Below the pieces are notes generated by a model, which ran no database searches, was not told where the DNA came from, and was given only the letters and a program-made list of their open reading frames with translations. From DSQK01 sp964550175 (lineage in GTDB: Archaea > Nanobdellota > Nanobdellia > Woesearchaeales > ARS49), in NCBI GenBank assembly GCA_964550175.1, contig CAZJXP010000001.1:124001-188000 (forward strand): 64,000 nucleotides of DNA, in the 5' to 3' direction. Below, piece after piece: positions 24,641 through 33,298 of this stretch. Made by a program: the position numbers and the translations under genes. How positions within the stretch are numbered: the stretch's first letter is position 1; each line of letters starts with the position of its first letter.

Positions 24641-24722
24641 TACTACTAGGTAGTATCATTAGTATATAAGCTTTACTATTGGTAGTCACTAGGTAGTAGG
24701 TATAATAGGAAAGCTTATAAAT
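24641..24722. promoter_or_regulatory. Operator-like repeats around the signal peptidase promoter
   Basis: ACTAGGTAGTA occurs twice, at 24645-24655 and 24688-24698, flanking the TATA-like box AGTATATAAGC (24661-24671). The first copy is part of an inverted repeat TACTAC-TAG-GTAGTA (24641-24655). The divergent methyltransferase has its own GCTTATAAAT box at 24713-24722. The arrangement suggests a repressor covering the promoter of the signal peptidase gene. Confidence 0.55.
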
Positions 24723-24770
24723 AACCCTGAATAAACCCTAGAATAAGCAAAGGGGACGTAAAAGGTGAAT

Positions 24771-25622
24771 ATGGCCAAATCCGATGCATGGACAGAACTC
24801 GTTAAACAGACCAATCGAACCTGTTACCAGTTTGACCAGATGAACCGCCCGCTCGTTCACGACAATCCACCCTATTGGGATGAGTTCGTGGATCTTCCAG
24901 GCACCGATGGCTATGATGATTTCCTCGTATACCCGAACAAAGATTTGTCCAAGAGACATCCGGATGGACTAACCCAATTAGTCAAGACCTATGCCCGAAG
25001 GAACAAAATCGTTCGCGTTCTTGATATCGGCTGCGGAACGGGCAGGGCCATGATGGAACTCGAACAGGCATTGGCAAAAGATGGACTCGCGAACAGAATG
25101 CATGTTCATGGTATCGGTCTTAACGGCACCTCTATCCACATAAGCGATAACGAATACGGCGTCGTAAGAATTCCGCGATTCACTCAAACCGACGTGCTTG
25201 ATTTTACACCTAAAAAACCGTTTGATGTTATCGTTTCGGTTTTTGCGTTCCATTATATGCCTGACAAGCTTGCCGCAATCGAACGTATTTACAATCGTTT
25301 GCTCGCCAAGGACGGCACAGCACTCTTACACCTGCGCGCAGGATGTATCCAACGAGAAGACCCGCTTGTTGAAGATGCGCAAGACAGCGCGCGACGTCTG
25401 AACTCGTTATTCGCCGAGTGGGCACCCAACTTCAAGGACGATGAACTTTCCTATCTCTTATCCACTAGATGGCGCGAGCCCGGAAATGTCGTCCTGCAAA
25501 AGAAAAATCAAAAGAAACTCCATTTTCCCATCAAACTCGCCAATGTCGTACGGCATGAGCCTAAGCATGGAACTGAAGGCTATCTCGTCAGCAGATATCA
25601 TGATGTTGAGGATAAACGATGA
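24771..25622 (+). CDS. Class I SAM-dependent methyltransferase
   Basis: The 283-aa protein has an unmistakable Rossmann core: VLDIGCGTGRAMMELEQAL near residue 80 and DVIVSVFAFHYMPD near residue 150. The N-terminal 75 residues form an extra helical region. An in-frame GTG at 24765 precedes the ATG at 24771. The substrate is unknown. It is the first gene of an operon: its stop overlaps the endonuclease V start by 4 bp (ATGA). Confidence 0.8.
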   Translation: MAKSDAWTELVKQTNRTCYQFDQMNRPLVHDNPPYWDEFVDLPGTDGYDDFLVYPNKDLSKRHPDGLTQLVKTYARRNKIVRVLDIGCGTGRAMMELEQALAKDGLANRMHVHGIGLNGTSIHISDNEYGVVRIPRFTQTDVLDFTPKKPFDVIVSVFAFHYMPDKLAAIERIYNRLLAKDGTALLHLRAGCIQREDPLVEDAQDSARRLNSLFAEWAPNFKDDELSYLLSTRWREPGNVVLQKKNQKKLHFPIKLANVVRHEPKHGTEGYLVSRYHDVEDKR

Positions 25623-26278
25623 CGACCTCTATTGGTTCCCTTCGCGACATCCAGCGCGCCGTAGCGAAGCAAGCAATCCTCGAGGACCAGCTCCCTATCG
25701 ATTCTATCAAGAAAATCGCGGCGTTCGACTGCGCCGTGTTCAAGGACTCGCTTGTTTGCGCCGTTGTCGTGCTCGAATACCCCTCGATGAAGCTCGTCGA
25801 AAAAAGATATCTAACTAAGAAATCGCCGTTGCCGTACATCCCGGGCTACCTCTCGTTCCGCGAAGGCCCGCTGATGCTCGAACTCTACTACCAGCTCGAA
25901 TCCGATCCTGATATTCTCATGGTTGACGGACACGGGGTTGCTCATCCGAACGGCTGCGGGCTTGCGACGTATTTGGGCGTCGAGCTCGGCAAGCCCGCGT
26001 TCGGCGTCGCGAAAAGCCTCCTTTTCGGCGAACTTAAAGACGGCAACATCCTCATCGAAGACATCACTGTAGGCAAAGTCATCAAGACACGTGAATACGC
26101 GAAAGAACTGTTCGTCACGGCCGGGCACTTGATCACGGGCGAAACTGCTGCAACTTTGGCATTGAATTGCGTCATCCCGCCGCACAAGCTGCCCGAGCCG
26201 TTGCATCTCGCGCACCGATTCGCGGACACGGCGAGAGATCGCATGCTTGCGGAACAAACCGCTCCGACGGTGACCTAA
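25619..26278 (+). CDS. nfi: Endonuclease V
   Basis: The 219-aa protein carries EndoV motifs: AAFDCAVF near the N-terminus (metal-binding Asp), a YLSFREGPL segment, and VDGHGVAHPNGCGLATYLGV, which holds catalytic Asp and the Gly-rich loop. It cuts DNA (or RNA) one base past inosine. It sits inside an operon, overlapping the methyltransferase start upstream and directly touching the 458-aa orphan downstream, whose ATG follows the TAA. Confidence 0.93.
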   Translation: MTTSIGSLRDIQRAVAKQAILEDQLPIDSIKKIAAFDCAVFKDSLVCAVVVLEYPSMKLVEKRYLTKKSPLPYIPGYLSFREGPLMLELYYQLESDPDILMVDGHGVAHPNGCGLATYLGVELGKPAFGVAKSLLFGELKDGNILIEDITVGKVIKTREYAKELFVTAGHLITGETAATLALNCVIPPHKLPEPLHLAHRFADTARDRMLAEQTAPTVT

Positions 26279-27655
26279 ATGGCGCTCGTCTACGCGACCT
26301 CATTCCCATTGCTGCGCGAGAGCAGCATGGAGACCGTCATCGGCGAACTCAGAACCTGGATTTCGGGAAACCAGCACCGCGGGATCTCATTTTCTGAACT
26401 CGAGGGCTTGTCCTCGGGCGACCTCTATTACGAGAAAGGCAAAGTGAAGATCGAGACGGCGAACTACCAGCGCGACAAACTATCCCTGTTCGGCCTCAAC
26501 CTGACGGAAGCCAACGGCGCGCTCCGACAGACAAGAATCGTCGCGCGAAAAACGCCGGCAGCCTTCGACGTTTCGGTGACGCACGACATCGCGACAACGA
26601 CCTTGGGCGACGGCATCGGGCAGACGAACAAGCCGCGAATCGTCAACGACCTCATCGAAAAGGTCGGCGGCGGCTACGACGGCATGGCGCTGCAAGTGTC
26701 GCTCCATCCGGAACAGCTCAAAAAGGATGACGCCCAATTCGCGAGCGAAATCCTCCTGAACAAGACGAACAACACGCTTCCGATCGTGTACATCAGCTGC
26801 TCGCGCGGAAAGCCGTTGCTCAACGCGGAAGCGCTGTCCCAGCAACTCAGCGGAATCGCGCACGTCCTTATCGAGCCCAGCATCCCCTTCTCGTACGAGC
26901 TGAGCAAACTGACCAACCGAAAGAATGTGTACGGCGGCGCTATCGGCGTGTATTGGCCGAACGGCGAACGCAAGTCCATCCACTCAATCACCGACTCAGC
27001 CGAACTCGAGCAGCGCATCCTGAAACACATCCACGAACGTTCGCTCTACCAGGACATGCCCTCTGAATTGACTTTTGATGGAATAAAAACCCTGCAAATG
27101 CACGACGCGATAGAACGCCTCAAGCTCGAGAAGGCGACCAGCGTCGAGGACGCGCTCAATATCGCAATCCAGGAAGGCGAACGCTACGAACGCCAGATCA
27201 AAGAGCTGAAAGGGAAGCTCGCGTTCTACGAATCCCAGCCGTTCAAGCAGCAAAAGGCAAAAGGAAGCCTCATCCAATCAGTGGATACCCCTGAATTGTA
27301 CGCTGACGAGACCTACGACCTCATCGTTTCCGCAATCAAGCACTACTCGAACAACGTGCACCCCGAGTCGCGAAAACTGGACATGCTGAACTCGCTTCTC
27401 GAAAAAAACCAGCCGACCGGCGAACGGGACGTCATCATCGAAGAGCTCAACCGCATTTTCAAGAGCGCGACGCACAAATTCACGGCAGAGATGCAGCGCG
27501 ACCTCGAACGACTCGGATTCACGGTCACGCACCAGGGTCCGCACTACATTCTAACTGTTCCAGGCCAAGGCAGAAAGCACACCATTCCCGCAACTCCCGG
27601 AGACCACCGTTCGTTCAAGAACTGCCTCAGCGAGATAAAGAACACGCTCCTTTGA
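26279..27655 (+). CDS. Large orphan in the EndoV operon, HicA-like C-terminus
   Basis: I cannot name this 458-aa protein. The middle (residues about 125-235) contains PIVYISCSRGKPL and VYGGAIGVYWPNG, a pattern I associate with uncharacterised bacterial proteins. Residues about 275-325 form a coiled coil. The last 60 residues (LERLGFTVTHQGPHYIL...KHTIP...NCLSEIKNTLL) resemble the HicA/dsRBD-like fold. The ATG directly follows the EndoV stop, so it is cotranscribed with EndoV and a methyltransferase. A role in DNA or RNA processing, perhaps in defence, is inference. Confidence 0.55.
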   Translation: MALVYATSFPLLRESSMETVIGELRTWISGNQHRGISFSELEGLSSGDLYYEKGKVKIETANYQRDKLSLFGLNLTEANGALRQTRIVARKTPAAFDVSVTHDIATTTLGDGIGQTNKPRIVNDLIEKVGGGYDGMALQVSLHPEQLKKDDAQFASEILLNKTNNTLPIVYISCSRGKPLLNAEALSQQLSGIAHVLIEPSIPFSYELSKLTNRKNVYGGAIGVYWPNGERKSIHSITDSAELEQRILKHIHERSLYQDMPSELTFDGIKTLQMHDAIERLKLEKATSVEDALNIAIQEGERYERQIKELKGKLAFYESQPFKQQKAKGSLIQSVDTPELYADETYDLIVSAIKHYSNNVHPESRKLDMLNSLLEKNQPTGERDVIIEELNRIFKSATHKFTAEMQRDLERLGFTVTHQGPHYILTVPGQGRKHTIPATPGDHRSFKNCLSEIKNTLL

Positions 27656-27662
27656 GGATTTT

Positions 27663-28049
27663 ATGCATGCCCGCATCGCCACGCTCAGCAACATCCTGCA
27701 CCAATGGTGCCCGCTGAACGAGCGAGAAGTCGCGCTCCTGAGAAAAGTGCGCGGCTGCAGAACGCGCTCGGCATCCAAGATGTACGATGATTTTCCCGTG
27801 GAAATCGCGCTCGCGCAAGGACTCGCGTGCGAAGCGCTCTACCACAAAAAAGGAAGCCCCTACCGCCACAATCCCGAGCTCATCCTTGAGGCAATCACCT
27901 CGTTTGCCGACGGAAAGGCATTCAAGTATGCGTGCCACCTCATCGACCAGCTGAAAGCAACCGGCTATGACGCAGAACGCGTGAACGACATCAGCACCTG
28001 GCTGGAAGACTGCAAATACCGATCGGAGCAGGACGAGCTCAATCAGTAA
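27663..28049 (+). CDS. Unknown 128-aa protein, last gene of the EndoV operon
   Basis: I do not recognise this helical protein. It has a LREVRGCRTRS-like basic stretch and several Cys and His residues (AYACHLIDQ, DCKYRSEQ). It starts 7 bp after the 458-aa gene, so the two should be made together. It converges with the glycosyltransferase gene at 28050, where stop codons touch. Confidence 0.5.
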   Translation: MHARIATLSNILHQWCPLNEREVALLRKVRGCRTRSASKMYDDFPVEIALAQGLACEALYHKKGSPYRHNPELILEAITSFADGKAFKYACHLIDQLKATGYDAERVNDISTWLEDCKYRSEQDELNQ

Positions 28050-28730
28050 TTACTTCTCAATCCCATCCCAGCTCATTTCTAAGTGTTCGCACCTGACGGA
28101 CGTGTCGGCAAACACGCCGAATCTTAAGCGCTGCACGTCCGTGCAGAAGAACGAATCGTCAAATCCTTTTTTCAATGGGTCCCAACGGAACTCAACTTTC
28201 TCGAGCACGCTGCGATGGATCAATAAGCAGCCAAGCCCGCACGCGATGACCTGCTGCAGTCGGTCAGGCCTCAAATCCTCCATCTCCATCTGCGTGAACG
28301 TCCCGTTGTGGATCATCCAGAGCAGCGGCAGCTCGCGCGTGCCGATTTGCGTATCATTTTGCATAAGATTGTACTCTTTCGTGTACACTCCGCCAACGAT
28401 CTTTTTATTGTGCGCAAGCAACCTCTTGAGCACGTCGGGAGGCGGAATGACGTCCTGCTCCAGCGAGAAAAACCAATCATAGCCCTCGTCAAGGACTTTT
28501 TTCCGCAATAGGTTTCTGCACGTGACAAGCCTATCCCTCGCTTTTTCTAAATACGGGCCGCGGATGACGGGGAGCCCGGCCTTTTCTAGTTCTTTTGAGT
28601 ACGCCTCTGTTTTTGAGTTATCGGCGATGAGAACGTCGAATTCGCCTTCCATCGCTTTTATTCCCGCGGCGTATTCTTTGAGACAATAGGCCTTATGGTC
28701 TGACGTCGGACAGCCAACGAGGATTTTCAT
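28050..28730 (-). CDS. Family 2-like glycosyltransferase
   Basis: The 226-aa protein has a GT-A-type layout: VGCPTSDHKAYC at the N-terminus, NSKTEAYSKEL, and a DWFFSLEQDVIPPPDVL segment in which the D/E-x-D-type metal site is expected. A FDDSFFCTDV segment lies near the C-terminus. It would add sugars to lipids or proteins, probably at the membrane. It is slightly shorter than typical GT2 enzymes. A conserved GT2 assignment is likely but not certain. Confidence 0.65.
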   Translation of the reverse strand: MKILVGCPTSDHKAYCLKEYAAGIKAMEGEFDVLIADNSKTEAYSKELEKAGLPVIRGPYLEKARDRLVTCRNLLRKKVLDEGYDWFFSLEQDVIPPPDVLKRLLAHNKKIVGGVYTKEYNLMQNDTQIGTRELPLLWMIHNGTFTQMEMEDLRPDRLQQVIACGLGCLLIHRSVLEKVEFRWDPLKKGFDDSFFCTDVQRLRFGVFADTSVRCEHLEMSWDGIEK

Positions 28731-28780
28731 AAGAAAAACGTGGAAAGCCGCGTATTAAAAACTTTGGCTCTCACCGGTAA

Positions 28781-28855
28781 ACTTTTTACCGCCCCGATTG
28801 GACGTGTCGTCGTCGCGATTGTTACGGACGGCTACCAATATCGCCGGTAAAAAGC
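28781..28855. repeat. Palindromic intergenic repeat, copy 5
   Basis: The copy reads ACTTTTTACCGCCCCGATTG through CGCCGGTAAAAAG. It equals the reverse complement of copy 4 except for a 7-base gap. It lies between two minus-strand genes with flanks CACCGGTAA and CTTAGCAAGGAGCTGTAACGT, the latter resembling the outer repeat of copy 1. Confidence 0.85.
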
Positions 28856-28883
28856 TTAGCAAGGAGCTGTAACGTAAAATCGC

Positions 28884-29486
28884 TCAAAGCAGATACAGCA
28901 ACACCATCGCCAAAACCGCCATGCTTCCCAAGTCGGCTATTCCCGTGGCCAATGGAATCAAGTAATTGTCCGGGTCGTGGCCCTTCTTGTGCACATACAG
29001 CCCGCCGAGAATGCTCACGATGAATATGATCGTGACAAGCACCATCGTCGCAACCAAAGAAACCGAAATCACATTGATGAACAAACCGACGTCGAATGGA
29101 AACCCCTTGATGAACGCAAGCAGATACGCTATGCTGCCCATATAGAGCGACGTTATCACGGCCGCGAGCATCGATGACATGAACAAGGAACGCACGAACG
29201 GATTTGCCCAGATATTCTTGCGCGTTATCTTCCGAGTGAACAGCGCCGTCGTGAACTTGCTCGCGACGATCGCGCCGAAACCGCCGACCATCTCGTTCAT
29301 CGCAGGAACTAAAATAAGGAACGGGATGAACAACAAAAGCTTCTCGCGGACCAATTCCAGCCCGATGCCCCCGAATGAGCTGATGATGCTCGAGAACGCC
29401 AGTATCTGAACGCTCTCGCGCAAAATCTTGCTGGTCGCCTTCTCGTGCTCGATTTTGTGGATTTGCCGCACCGGAGAATAGGACAT
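28884..29486 (-). CDS. MgtE-like divalent cation transporter domain, second half
   Basis: The 200-aa protein is an integral membrane protein with about five helices and the conserved MgtE/SLC41 motif GFGAIVASKFTTALF and GHDPDNYLIPLATGIADLGS near the C-terminus. It follows the homologous 178-aa protein on the same strand, whose stop abuts its start, so the two halves are probably joined into one transporter for magnesium or another divalent ion. Confidence 0.8.
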   Translation of the reverse strand: MSYSPVRQIHKIEHEKATSKILRESVQILAFSSIISSFGGIGLELVREKLLLFIPFLILVPAMNEMVGGFGAIVASKFTTALFTRKITRKNIWANPFVRSLFMSSMLAAVITSLYMGSIAYLLAFIKGFPFDVGLFINVISVSLVATMVLVTIIFIVSILGGLYVHKKGHDPDNYLIPLATGIADLGSMAVLAMVLLYLL

Positions 29487-30023
29487 CTAGACCACCATCA
29501 TCGCAGTCAACAAGGAAATGATGCTCACGATGTCGCCCACGGCAGTTATGTACGGCCCCATGATGTTGTCCGGGTCGTAGCCGTGGTTAAACAGCCAGAC
29601 GGTCGAGGCGAACGTGATGGGAATCATGAGGATGTTCGAGATGAACGCGGCGATGATCGCGATGAGCAATATGCCTGGCGCATCGATGCCGAACAGAAGC
29701 TTTGTTGAAATGTACGCGACGACGCCTAAAAGCACGCTCGTCGCGATGGCTAAGAGAAAACACGCGTGCACGTTCTGCTTTCCAAACGCACTGTTGTCCT
29801 TGGCGATGCCGCGCTTGTGCTGGTGCAATGCCGTGCTGATTCTCGCGGCCAACGAAGCGGCGATGCTACCGCGCATCGCAAGAAAACCCGGAATGAGGAT
29901 GAACAATCCCGGAAGCAACAGAATCTTGTCCGTCGCGAACGCGAGAAGGGTGCCGGCAGCCAAACCTCCCGTCACGGAAACAAGCTGCGCCGTGAGCATC
30001 TCGCGAAAATCTTCCCAGATCAT
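29487..30023 (-). CDS. MgtE-like divalent cation transporter domain, first half
   Basis: The 178-aa membrane protein has about five helices. Its motifs are PGFLAMRGSIAASLAARISTALHQ and GYDPDNIMGPYITAVGDIVS, typical of the MgtE transmembrane domain without the cytoplasmic N and CBS regulatory domains. Both halves are encoded in one operon with the 806-aa surface protein, whose stop overlaps this start by 4 bp. Half-size pairs are common in archaea. Confidence 0.83.
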   Translation of the reverse strand: MIWEDFREMLTAQLVSVTGGLAAGTLLAFATDKILLLPGLFILIPGFLAMRGSIAASLAARISTALHQHKRGIAKDNSAFGKQNVHACFLLAIATSVLLGVVAYISTKLLFGIDAPGILLIAIIAAFISNILMIPITFASTVWLFNHGYDPDNIMGPYITAVGDIVSIISLLTAMMVV

Positions 30024-32440
30024 TGGGAAGCCGTGGGGGTTAGAACTTGATTCACTGACACTTGATTGGACGTAACGGTCGTGGGCGCGGGGTCTGCAAC
30101 CATGTTTGTCGAGTCGCGGGTTGTGAGCGTATCAGCATTTGCGGCCGTGACATCTTGCGTCACCGTTGTAGAACTCGCAACCGGTTGCGCACTATTCACG
30201 CACAAATATGCCGGGTTTCCCGTGCACGCGGCGTAGTCGGCGATGTTCGACACATACCTTATCTGTTGCGTGTTTGCCGTCGCAAGGCTGTTAACGCACA
30301 CCGTGTTCGTGAGCGCGGCGCATGCTTGCGCCTGATCAAGAGTGGTCACATACATAACTTGGCTCGGATTTGACGCGGCGTAAACGCAAATAACATTCGG
30401 AATGGCCAGGCATTGATTCTGTTCGGCAAACGTGTTCGTGTATCTTATTTGCGCGTCCGGATTCGTCGCTGCAAGTGTGTTTGTCAAGTCAGAAAACGAG
30501 CTCTGCGGCGAAACCACGGCAGTATCGGGGTTGATAATAAACCCGGGATCGATCGAGGCTACCCAGTTGGGAGATTCGGCAGGACCCAAATATTCTGTTT
30601 GGATTGAAATGTACGTGCTCGTCAAATCCGCGTATCCTTCCTGCTCGACCCGCACGGAATAATCATACGGATTGCTAAAGGTCCAGATCGACCGAGGAGT
30701 AAGCTGTGCTGCCTGCTGAGCGTCAATCGGCTGTGCGGTTGCGAAAACACCGACCTCAATCTGCGAGTTCGCCGGAATGACGGCCTGGAACATGAATGTC
30801 GACGCGTCAACCGCGTATGCGTTGAACTCAATGTCACGCGTGCTTCTGGTCAGGATTTGAGCTGGCGCAACGGCCGCAAGCGACGCGTCGGACAACGTGA
30901 TGACCGGGATGTTTGAGCCCAACGGCAAACTCTGGTAGTTCGTTAACGCATTCGGAGTCACGGTCGCGCTGAACGCCGTCGTGCCGTCCGCCCCGAGCGT
31001 AACGAGATTTCCGCTGGTTGTGAGCGTGCCGGTCGACGCAGCAACCGCGCCGAGGGTCGTTATCGCTCCCGTGCCAAGATCAACGAATTGCGCCGTATTG
31101 ACCCCGTTAACGTCCGCAATCGTCAATATGCTGTTGTCGGGAATGAAGTTCGGCGTCGCTTCCGTAAGCGACGAACCGATTGTCGGCTCAGGAATGATGG
31201 CGGTCGCGGGAATGTCAAGCGGAGTGATTGTCTGCGAACCAATATCAATTGTGACAATGCTGCCATCAACGATGCCCGTGAGCGTGTCCGGCGTTGACTG
31301 GTCAATCTGAGTGATTGCCGGAACCACGAGATCGGGATTGAATTCTGTTACGGGATTAGGAGTTTGAGTCGCGATGGACGTCGTTTCTTCTGAAGTGAGC
31401 ACGGTCGTCTGCACGCCATTCGCGGTCGTTTGGAAAATGTCCGTTGCCACGAAGGGAATGTCCGCTGACGCAATCGGAGTCAAAACGCCGTCAGCCAAAA
31501 CCACCGTCACGAGCGTCTGCTGAATCAAGCTCATATCGGGACCCGCGACAATAAACGTGTTCGGATCCGCGCCCGGAGCGACTGCAGTAATCTTCGATAG
31601 CCCAACGTCTTCCGCGTTGCCTACCGCATCAGGACCGGAATAAAAGCTGTAATGCGTTACTCGCAACGGCTTGTTGTTCAACGTAAATTGGGCAAGCAAG
31701 ACGTCTTGCTTTCCATCGACTTCTTCGGGCTTGACAAAAACGGCAACATTTGCGTCGAAAGAGGCTTGTCTGTCGGGGGAGTTGATAAGCGGTCCGACAA
31801 CCGCGAATTTTTGCTGCCCTTCATGGTCGGCAAGTCCCAATGCTGCCGTCAACAGTATGGCCGTCGCGCCGATTCCGAAAAGAAGCCTTTCGCTTCGCTT
31901 CTCGACAATCAACACCGCCGCCACCAATGCGCCGAAAACAATCGCGAGGCTCGCGGGCACATTAGGCTCCGCGCCATTCAACGGAACGATTGACGCGAAC
32001 TGGGTTGCGGAATTCAGATAGGCCTGGTTCAAAAGCGCGATTACCGCAACAAGCGCGACAAACAGCGTGCCCCCGAGGATTTGGTTGTTTCGGGAGTCGA
32101 TTTTGCTAAACGTTGCGCCCGCAAGAACCAGCCCCGCGAGGAGAATGGCCGTATTGAGCGCGGGGTTAACTTGCGCAAACACCGTGTTGCCCGTATTTGC
32201 ACCGAACAAGCTCGAAATCGCCAATGCCGCGATGACGGCCGCGCCGATCCAATATATGCCCGCTTCTTTTCCCTTGGGCTGGAGGATGAACGCACCGGCG
32301 AACAGAGCGATTACGACCAATACTACGCCGATGAGTTGGAGAACGTTCTGGTTTGAGCTCAGACTTGTCGCACCAAGCACCGGAACGGCTAAAGATAGTC
32401 CTATAAGACAGAATACTAACAGACGAGTCGCGGTCACCAT
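30020..32440 (-). CDS. Large membrane-anchored surface protein with Cys repeats
   Basis: The 806-aa protein starts with a signal peptide and about six further hydrophobic helices (to about residue 210), then a large extracellular, Thr/Ser/Pro-rich region. Near the C-terminus three repeats of about 28 aa each carry two cysteines: QIRYTNTFAEQNQCLAIPNV, QVMYVTTLDQAQACAALTNT, QIRYVSNIADYAACTGNPAY, each followed by a V/LCV turn. The repeats probably form disulfides. No family is recognised. It heads the operon that ends with the MgtE pair. Confidence 0.6.
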   Translation of the reverse strand: MVTATRLLVFCLIGLSLAVPVLGATSLSSNQNVLQLIGVVLVVIALFAGAFILQPKGKEAGIYWIGAAVIAALAISSLFGANTGNTVFAQVNPALNTAILLAGLVLAGATFSKIDSRNNQILGGTLFVALVAVIALLNQAYLNSATQFASIVPLNGAEPNVPASLAIVFGALVAAVLIVEKRSERLLFGIGATAILLTAALGLADHEGQQKFAVVGPLINSPDRQASFDANVAVFVKPEEVDGKQDVLLAQFTLNNKPLRVTHYSFYSGPDAVGNAEDVGLSKITAVAPGADPNTFIVAGPDMSLIQQTLVTVVLADGVLTPIASADIPFVATDIFQTTANGVQTTVLTSEETTSIATQTPNPVTEFNPDLVVPAITQIDQSTPDTLTGIVDGSIVTIDIGSQTITPLDIPATAIIPEPTIGSSLTEATPNFIPDNSILTIADVNGVNTAQFVDLGTGAITTLGAVAASTGTLTTSGNLVTLGADGTTAFSATVTPNALTNYQSLPLGSNIPVITLSDASLAAVAPAQILTRSTRDIEFNAYAVDASTFMFQAVIPANSQIEVGVFATAQPIDAQQAAQLTPRSIWTFSNPYDYSVRVEQEGYADLTSTYISIQTEYLGPAESPNWVASIDPGFIINPDTAVVSPQSSFSDLTNTLAATNPDAQIRYTNTFAEQNQCLAIPNVICVYAASNPSQVMYVTTLDQAQACAALTNTVCVNSLATANTQQIRYVSNIADYAACTGNPAYLCVNSAQPVASSTTVTQDVTAANADTLTTRDSTNMVADPAPTTVTSNQVSVNQVLTPTASQ

Positions 32441-32522
32441 CTTTTATCGAACTCACATGGTATTGCGCTATTTATAAATGTTATTGGACGAAAGGTATTA
32501 AAAGAGGCCATCGGGCTCGTTG

Positions 32523-33053
32523 ATGATGAGCTGGCTTTCATTCCTCATTGAATATGCGCGCCACCCGCGAAAGGTCGGGGCGGTAGCTCCGTCGTCTCCG
32601 GCGCTTGTCGAAGCGATGCTCGAGCCGGTCGACTGGAATAAAGCGAAAACTATTGTTGAATTCGGTCCCGGGACCGGCGTCATAACCAAAGGAATCCTCG
32701 CAAAACTGCGCAAGGACGCGACCCTGACCTCGTTCGAGACAAACAAAACGTTCTACACCAATATTTCTCGATTGAAGGACTCGCGATTTACCGTACGCAA
32801 CCAAAGCGCGGAAATGCTTGACTTCAAAGCCGACGCCATCATCTCAGGACTTCCGCTCCTGGCATTTGGCAAAACGCTCAGGAAAAACATCCTTTTGACC
32901 GTGCGCAAACAGCTTTCCGATAAAGGAGTGTTTATTCAGTTCCAATACACGTCTAAATTAGAATCAGTACTTCACCGGTTCTTCCCGAACGTGAAACGGA
33001 CATGGGTTGCAAAAAACATTCCACCCGCTTTTGTCTATGAGTGTCGGAAATAG
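32523..33053 (+). CDS. PmtA-like SAM-dependent methyltransferase
   Basis: The 176-aa protein has an N-terminal FLIEYARHPRKVGAVAPSSPAL stretch, followed by VEFGPGTGVITKGIL, which is motif I of class I methyltransferases with the phospholipid N-methyltransferase (PmtA) style. An NQSAEMLDF and ISGLPLLAF region follows. The substrate could be phospholipid or RNA. Several ATGs are clustered; 32523 is the first ATG. A homologous 3' fragment lies 50 bp downstream. Confidence 0.7.
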   Translation: MMSWLSFLIEYARHPRKVGAVAPSSPALVEAMLEPVDWNKAKTIVEFGPGTGVITKGILAKLRKDATLTSFETNKTFYTNISRLKDSRFTVRNQSAEMLDFKADAIISGLPLLAFGKTLRKNILLTVRKQLSDKGVFIQFQYTSKLESVLHRFFPNVKRTWVAKNIPPAFVYECRK

Positions 33054-33098
33054 CTGATTTGGCAGGCTGCAAGTCTGCCGAGTCTCGTCCGCTATCAA

Positions 33099-33158
33099 AT
33101 GGCGAGTCATTTGGCGAACAACGTCCCCCCAGCGTTTGTCTATGAGTGTAGGAAATAA
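33099..33158 (+). pseudogene. Duplicated 3' end of a PmtA-like methyltransferase
   Basis: In frame, this segment encodes ...LANNVPPAFVYECRK and a stop. The end of the upstream gene reads ...VAKNIPPAFVYECRK and a stop. The DNA match covers about 40 bases with several substitutions. It is a fossil copy of the 3' end, probably the remains of a second gene or of a tandem duplication. Confidence 0.7.
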
Positions 33159-33167
33159 TATTCTGTT

Positions 33168-33235
33168 CCTAGCTACTTTCCCTGCCTCTGACGAAACAAT
33201 AACGGCCGGGAAGCAAATGCGCAGGTCAGCAACGT
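33168..33235. repeat. Degenerate palindromic intergenic repeat
   Basis: CCTAGCTACTTTCCCTGCC and GGCCGGGAAG...GTCAGCAACGT resemble the ends of the repeat family, including the outer AGCAACGT, but the CTTTTTACCG core is lost. It lies immediately before the DoxX gene promoter. Confidence 0.4.
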
Positions 33236-33298
33236 AATTCTGGCCAACGCCAATCTTTTTATATTGGTGAATCGAATAGAACTGAAAAGGTGATTCCC

